Shown here: piece after piece, positions 6,581 through 10,202 of the stretch
How positions within the stretch are numbered: the stretch's first letter is position 1
How the letters are laid out: every line of letters begins with the position of its first letter
NCBI GenBank assembly: GCA_903898215.1
Contig: CAIUEQ010000350.1
Location: 1-10,202, forward strand
DNA from: an uncultured Bacteroidota bacterium
GTDB taxonomy: Bacteria > Bacteroidota > Bacteroidia > UKL13-3
Reading direction: 5' to 3'
Length of the DNA: 10,202 bases
Notes under the pieces: generated by a model
What the model was told of the DNA's origin: nothing
Databases searched by the model: none
Seen by the model: only the letters and a program-made list of their open reading frames with translations
Made by a program: the position numbers and the translations under genes

Positions 6581-7942
6581 CTAACTCAATGCATCAATCA
6601 CATCTTGTTTGGTGATGATATGAATATCGCCACCAAGGGTTTTAAGCATCACTGCATTATTTTCTTTGGTGATCAATTTTGATACTTCTTCAATAGTTGA
6701 ATCTAATCGAACAAAAGGAAAAGGTGCTTGTAAAACTTTACTCACTTTTTCGCTTTTCAATTCAGGGTGTTCGATAAGTTGACTAAACAAATGCGAATCA
6801 TTTAATGAGCCTACAAATTCGTTATTATCGTTCACAACAGGTATTTGTGAAATATCATATTTGCGCATTCTTACAATCACATCATGAACAACATCATTTG
6901 CATTTGCTGTTACTAATTTTAAATGTTTATGTCGCTCAATTAAATCAATTGCTTTGGGTTCAGCGTTCACTAAAAATCCACGATCGCGCATCCAATCATC
7001 GTTAAACATTTTTCCAAGATAACGCGTTCCATGATCATGAAAAATCACTACCACCACATCCTCTTTTTTAAACATATGTTTCATTTGCAACAAACCCGCC
7101 ATGGCAGATCCTGCAGAGTTTCCAACAAATATTCCTTCTTCACGAGGAATCCTGCGCGTCATGATTGCAGCATCTTTATCAGTAACTTTTTCGAAATGAT
7201 CGATGATAGAAAAGTCGACATTTTTAGGAAGAAAATCTTCACCAATTCCTTCGGTGATGTATGGATAAATTTCATTCTTATCTAAAATTCCTGTCTCTAA
7301 ATATTTTTTAAAAACCGAACCATAAGTATCAATTCCCAAAAGTTTAATATTTGGATTTTGTTCTTTCAAAAACTTTCCTGTTCCGCAAAGTGTTCCACCT
7401 GTTCCAACGCCAACTACCAAATGCGTTATCTTACCTTCAGTTTGTTTCCAAATTTCAGGACCGGTTTGTTCGTAATGCGCTTGAGAGTTTGATAAATTAT
7501 CGTACTGATTTGGTTTCCATGAATTGGGAATTTCTTTTTCCAAACGTGATGAAACAGAATAATAAGAACGTGGATCTTCAGGGTCAACATCGGTTGGACA
7601 AACAACCACTTCGGCACCAAATGCTTTTAATGCATCCACTTTTTCTCGCGATTGTTTATCGGTAGTTGTAAAAATACAACGGTAACCTTTTATCACAGCT
7701 GCAATGGCAAGTCCCATTCCGGTATTGCCGCTTGTGCCTTCAATAATAGTATAGCCGGGTTTTAATCTTCCATCTTTTTCGGCATCCTCAACCATTTTCA
7801 AAGCCATCCTGTCTTTAATAGAATTGCCGGGATTCATCGTTTCAATTTTTGCTAAAACGGTGCAAGGTAAATCTTTAGTGATTTTGTTGATTTTCACCAA
7901 AGGTGTATTGCCAATTGTTTCTAAAATATTGTTGTACCACAT
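6581..7942 (-). CDS. Cystathionine beta-synthase with two CBS domains
   Basis: This 453-residue PLP-dependent enzyme of fold type II condenses serine (or an activated serine) with homocysteine or sulfide. K43 in NPGNSIKDR is the PLP Schiff-base lysine. TSGNTG (70-75) is the substrate loop, GVGTGGT (178-184) binds the PLP phosphate, and GNSAGSAM carries the serine near the pyridine nitrogen. QYDNLSNSQAHYEQTGPEI (146-164) is closer to cystathionine beta-synthase than to cysteine synthase. The last 120 or so residues form a tandem CBS pair (HDVIVRMRKYDISQIPVVND, then a second unit ending HIITKQDVIDALS), which in other members senses adenosyl ligands. The haem-binding N-terminal region of the animal enzyme is absent. 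I place the start at 7942, where MWYNNILETIGNTPLVK matches the family N-terminus. An in-frame ATG at 8065 would add 41 residues of unrelated, repeat-derived sequence and is rejected. The products probably feed transsulfuration; the downstream dehydrogenase gene is on the same strand. Confidence 0.9.
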   Translation of the reverse strand: MWYNNILETIGNTPLVKINKITKDLPCTVLAKIETMNPGNSIKDRMALKMVEDAEKDGRLKPGYTIIEGTSGNTGMGLAIAAVIKGYRCIFTTTDKQSREKVDALKAFGAEVVVCPTDVDPEDPRSYYSVSSRLEKEIPNSWKPNQYDNLSNSQAHYEQTGPEIWKQTEGKITHLVVGVGTGGTLCGTGKFLKEQNPNIKLLGIDTYGSVFKKYLETGILDKNEIYPYITEGIGEDFLPKNVDFSIIDHFEKVTDKDAAIMTRRIPREEGIFVGNSAGSAMAGLLQMKHMFKKEDVVVVIFHDHGTRYLGKMFNDDWMRDRGFLVNAEPKAIDLIERHKHLKLVTANANDVVHDVIVRMRKYDISQIPVVNDNNEFVGSLNDSHLFSQLIEHPELKSEKVSKVLQAPFPFVRLDSTIEEVSKLITKENNAVMLKTLGGDIHIITKQDVIDALS

Positions 7943-8192
7943 GTTTGCGAAAGTATGTAAAAAGTATAAAATGTTATTGTGTTTATTATTCTGTCTGGGA
8001 TCCAGTTGAACAGACACACTCTTTGCCAATCTTTGGCTGTAACGTTGGCTTGTGTAGCTTGGCAATGTGTGAAGCTGTGAAGCGTTGGCATTTTTAAATT
8101 TCAGTAAGCAATTGTTCTTTTGTCAGTTCGCTGTAGTTCACTCATTTTCAATTTTCTCAATCTCTTTCATCTATCTGTTTATGTTTAACCTA
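7943..8192. other. Intergenic region between metabolic genes and the restriction island
   Basis: This 250-bp stretch contains no convincing gene. The part nearest the cystathionine beta-synthase (7943-7990) is AT-rich and should hold its promoter. On the minus strand there are two five-of-six matches to the Bacteroidota -7 element TAnnTTTG (TACTTTCG at 7955-7948 and TACTTTTT at 7966-7959), but no TTTG at the -33 distance, so I do not annotate a promoter. The centre (7992-8090) is less AT-rich and full of short dyads: TGTCTG (7992-7997) with CAGACA (8011-8016), CTGG-GAT-CCAG (7995-8005), and a GCCAA/TTGGC hairpin. The remainder (8091-8192) is pyrimidine-rich on the plus strand. No tRNA or attachment-site duplication was seen. 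Confidence 0.6.
8025..8089. repeat. Hairpin plus recurring TTGGC words
   Basis: GCCAA-TCT-TTGGC (8025-8037) is a perfect 5-bp-arm hairpin with a 3-base loop. The word TTGGC then recurs in the same orientation at 8045, 8059 and 8085, each in a slightly different setting (CGTTGGCT, CTTGGCAA, CGTTGGCA). The cluster also contains AACGTT (8041-8046). The repetition exceeds what I expect in an AT-rich intergenic region, but the role is unknown. It may be the remains of a recombination or cassette-junction sequence, or a multicopy interspersed repeat. Confidence 0.45.
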
Positions 8193-8996
8193 TCATTTTA
8201 ACAATTTTCTATTCTCTATATTTTCTAAGATTAGCATTTGTTGTATTGCTATTTGATTCATTTTTATCAACCTGTCTTGTTGCGTCATTTTTTCATTAAT
8301 CAAAAGTGCATTTATGTTTTCTAAGTTCGAAAGACATATTAGCTCATTGATATGTGCATAATCTCTTATGTTTCCTTTTTTATTCTGGTTTTCTTCTCTC
8401 CACTCTTTAGCCGTTTTGCCAAATAAAGCCATATTTAAAACGTCTCCTTCATTGGCATAAACCATCGAAATTTGTTGAGGTGTTAATTCATTTGGTATTA
8501 AATTTCGCTTTACAGCATCTGTATGAATGTGGTAATTAATTTTAGCTAATTCTCTTTTAGCACTCCAGCCTAATTGTTTTTGCTCTTCTATTTTTAGCCG
8601 TTGAAATTCATTGATTAAATAAATTTGAAATTCGGGGCTTAGCCACATCGCAAAATGAAAGGCAATATCTTTAAGTGCATAAGTACCTCCATATCTACCT
8701 CCCTTTACTAACAAGCCTTTTGCCTGCGTTCTTTCAACCCATTGCCCCACAGACATGATGAATCTATTAACGCCAGCATTTTGTTCAATTACCCCAAATT
8801 CGGAGTAATTAAAATTTGTGTTATTTATTTTTTCCCAAATTCCCAAATATTCTAAGGTATTCTTATTGGTAATCCATTTTCCAATTAGTCCGCTACCATC
8901 CTTAAAGCCACTGCACATATCGGTAAGACTTATATAATCAGTTTCATGTGTAGTAAAAATTGAAATTTCAGTATCTTTTACTTTAATTTTTGCCAT
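8193..8996 (-). CDS. KilA-N domain protein
   Basis: The protein has 267 residues. The N-terminal part (about 3-130) is a KilA-N domain (PF04383), a DNA-binding fold found mostly in phage and large DNA virus proteins. Visible family features are YISLTDMCSGFKDGSGLIGKW near the start and the segment KGGRYGGTYALKDIAFHFA, followed by WLSPEFQIYLINEFQRLK (about 97-135). The C-terminal half (LTPQQISMVYANEGDVLNMALFGKTAKEWREEN, then a helix-rich end with INELICLSNLENINALLINE) recurs in stand-alone bacterial KilA-N proteins and has no assigned activity. No catalytic motif is visible. It sits 27 bp downstream of the restriction-modification gene on the same strand, so the two are probably co-transcribed. 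That position suggests a regulator, accessory or addiction role in the defence locus, or simply a passenger of phage origin. The start at 8996 gives MAKIKVKDTEISI, a natural beginning for this domain. Confidence 0.9.
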   Translation of the reverse strand: MAKIKVKDTEISIFTTHETDYISLTDMCSGFKDGSGLIGKWITNKNTLEYLGIWEKINNTNFNYSEFGVIEQNAGVNRFIMSVGQWVERTQAKGLLVKGGRYGGTYALKDIAFHFAMWLSPEFQIYLINEFQRLKIEEQKQLGWSAKRELAKINYHIHTDAVKRNLIPNELTPQQISMVYANEGDVLNMALFGKTAKEWREENQNKKGNIRDYAHINELICLSNLENINALLINEKMTQQDRLIKMNQIAIQQMLILENIENRKLLK

Positions 8997-9023
8997 ATTC
9001 TTAGATGATTAATGCAAATTATT

Positions 9024-10202
9024 TTACTCAATTTCAAGTTTATCAATCTCCTTCATCAATCTATCCGTTTCCGATAACGCAACAATAATTTTCTGATAGT
9101 GTAAAATATCATCAAATTCTAATTTCCTTTCCTTGCGGTCTTTGAGCCATTTTTGTGCTGGTTGATAACCCCCAATGTAAAATTCCCAAGCAACTTGCGG
9201 AACGTTGTCGAAATACTGTGTATCGTTAATGTAAACTTTTCCGTTTTCGTATTTTGGTTTTACAACTACATTATTTCCGTCTTCGGGATATTGAGTTATG
9301 TATTTCTCAACGGTCGGGCTTTCTAATAAATGTATTTGTCGTATTTCTCCGCCAATTTTTACCAATTGCCAAAACGTGTCTTTATCTTTTGGATAAGGCA
9401 CTCTAGGGAAATCAATTTTTAAAAATTCTTTGTATTTTTCGCGGTATGTTGGCGAATGTAAAACGGCATAGATGTAATCTAAAATATCAATTGGTGCAAA
9501 AGTGTTTTTGGTTGTTTCTTTTTCGTTTGTAAAAGTTAAACCTAATTTTTCTTTTAACTGCTCTACAATTTCTGAATTTAGGTTTGGTGTTCTTTTAGAA
9601 GATTGACCAATGGTTTGTTGTCCTTTATTTTCGGGATATAAATAGAGTGGGAATACATAACCCCTTTCCCTTGATTTATTTGAAACAAAAGAGTCGTCAA
9701 CAATTTTATTGGTTATAAAAATATGCGAATAATCATCTGTAACTAATTGACGACATAAATCAATACCAACATTATCTTTATTGATAAAGTGATACATAAA
9801 TTTTTCCCTGCCCCAATCAACCATAGAACTATGGTAATAAATGTATCTATCGTCAAATAATCTATAAGCGATTTTTTGAATAATATCATTGTGGTTAAAA
9901 TTCTGTATCGTCTTTCTCGCTTCAACCATTTTCCAACCTCTGGAATCGCCTGCTAAATATTTACCTTCCTTTTTATTCCCAAAAAATTTTCTTCTTATGG
10001 AATCATCGGTGAAATTAATGTCCGAAAACTCTTCCATTCTTTTTTTAAGAATTGGTTTTTCAAAATCAATTACAAAACTATCTCTTGCCGTTACAACGCC
10101 TGTAACGTTTACTGAAAATAATTCATCAACTCTAAAACCTTTTTCGTATTCCTTTGAACCTTTATTGTTTTTTGGAACAAAAAATAAAAATGGTTTTTCT
10201 GG
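9024..10202 (-). CDS. Type ISP restriction-modification enzyme, C-terminal part (5' end outside window)
   Basis: The frame is open from the window edge to the TAA at 9024-9026, giving 392 visible residues. An internal ATG at 10037 is not the start, because the upstream codons encode family sequence (VNVTGVVTARDSFVIDFEK, about residues 31-49). The visible protein matches the C-terminal specificity domain of type ISP enzymes (Type_ISP_C, LlaBIII-like; Eco57I/type IIG relatives). Its landmarks are FDDRYIYYHSSMVDWGREKFMYHF, then HIFITNKIVDDSFVSNKSRERGYVFPLYLYPE, then DILDYIYAVLHSPTYREKYKEFLKIDFPRVPYP, and near the end FYIGGYQPAQKWLKDRKERKL. In single-chain enzymes this region reads the DNA target. 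The nuclease, translocase and N6-adenine methyltransferase parts should lie beyond base 10202. No frameshift is visible, so the gene may be active. The target sequence cannot be inferred. The KilA-N gene follows at 27 bp. Confidence 0.9.
   Translation of the reverse strand, partial: PEKPFLFFVPKNNKGSKEYEKGFRVDELFSVNVTGVVTARDSFVIDFEKPILKKRMEEFSDINFTDDSIRRKFFGNKKEGKYLAGDSRGWKMVEARKTIQNFNHNDIIQKIAYRLFDDRYIYYHSSMVDWGREKFMYHFINKDNVGIDLCRQLVTDDYSHIFITNKIVDDSFVSNKSRERGYVFPLYLYPENKGQQTIGQSSKRTPNLNSEIVEQLKEKLGLTFTNEKETTKNTFAPIDILDYIYAVLHSPTYREKYKEFLKIDFPRVPYPKDKDTFWQLVKIGGEIRQIHLLESPTVEKYITQYPEDGNNVVVKPKYENGKVYINDTQYFDNVPQVAWEFYIGGYQPAQKWLKDRKERKLEFDDILHYQKIIVALSETDRLMKEIDKLEIE

Noticed and set aside
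7943..8065. Upstream extension of the cystathionine beta-synthase by 41 residues
   Set aside because: The family N-terminus is MWYNNILETIGNTPLV at 7942. The extension is unrelated sequence that runs through the intergenic dyads.
8025..8090. Possible integron attC site
   Set aside because: The TTGGC-bearing words do not fit the paired RYYYAAC and GTTRRRY core sites on either strand, and no integrase gene is in the window. It is kept only as an unexplained dyad cluster.
10089..10107. Perfect 7-bp inverted repeat CGTTACA/TGTAACG with a 5-base loop
   Set aside because: It lies inside the conserved VNVTGVVTARD coding segment of the restriction enzyme and is most simply explained by codon choice there.

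Overview
The window looks like a chromosomal segment from a low-GC member of the Bacteroidota. The pointers are a BatA-type membrane protein next to a dihydroorotase-like gene, a short four-helix-bundle (23S rRNA intervening-sequence type) gene set in degenerate heptamer repeats, a CBS-domain cystathionine beta-synthase that begins MWYNNILETIGNTPLVK, and a lack of clear Shine-Dalgarno sequences. The taxonomic call rests on recognising these families, not on a search.

Left block, plus strand (1-5378): the 3' end of a BatA-domain membrane protein; a dihydroorotase homologue whose metal-binding HxH motif is destroyed; and an acidic protein of unknown function whose start overlaps the dihydroorotase stop (ATGA). 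A four-helix-bundle gene follows, flanked on the left by about 20 heptamers and on the right by about 11 heptamers of the opposite orientation. A GT39/ArnT-like membrane glycosyltransferase ends the block. The repeat-gene-repeat unit fills the whole space between the stop of the unknown gene and the ATG of the glycosyltransferase, and it looks like an inserted cassette.

Middle block, minus strand (5411-7942): a cystathionine beta-synthase (PLP fold plus two CBS domains), followed 42 bp downstream by a saccharopine/lysine dehydrogenase-like oxidoreductase. They probably share a transcript and converge on the glycosyltransferase gene. They suggest amino-acid metabolism (transsulfuration and a lysine- or saccharopine-type step).

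Right block, minus strand (8193-10202): a KilA-N domain protein, and just upstream of it in transcription order the C-terminal part of a type ISP (Eco57I/LlaBIII-like) restriction-modification enzyme, which runs off the window. This is accessory, probably transferred DNA. A 250-bp intergenic stretch (7943-8192), with a compact hairpin and a recurring TTGGC word, separates it from the metabolic genes and may be the island edge.

The most unusual element is the heptamer-flanked four-helix-bundle cassette. The second is the degenerate dihydroorotase kept in a compact membrane-protein gene cluster.
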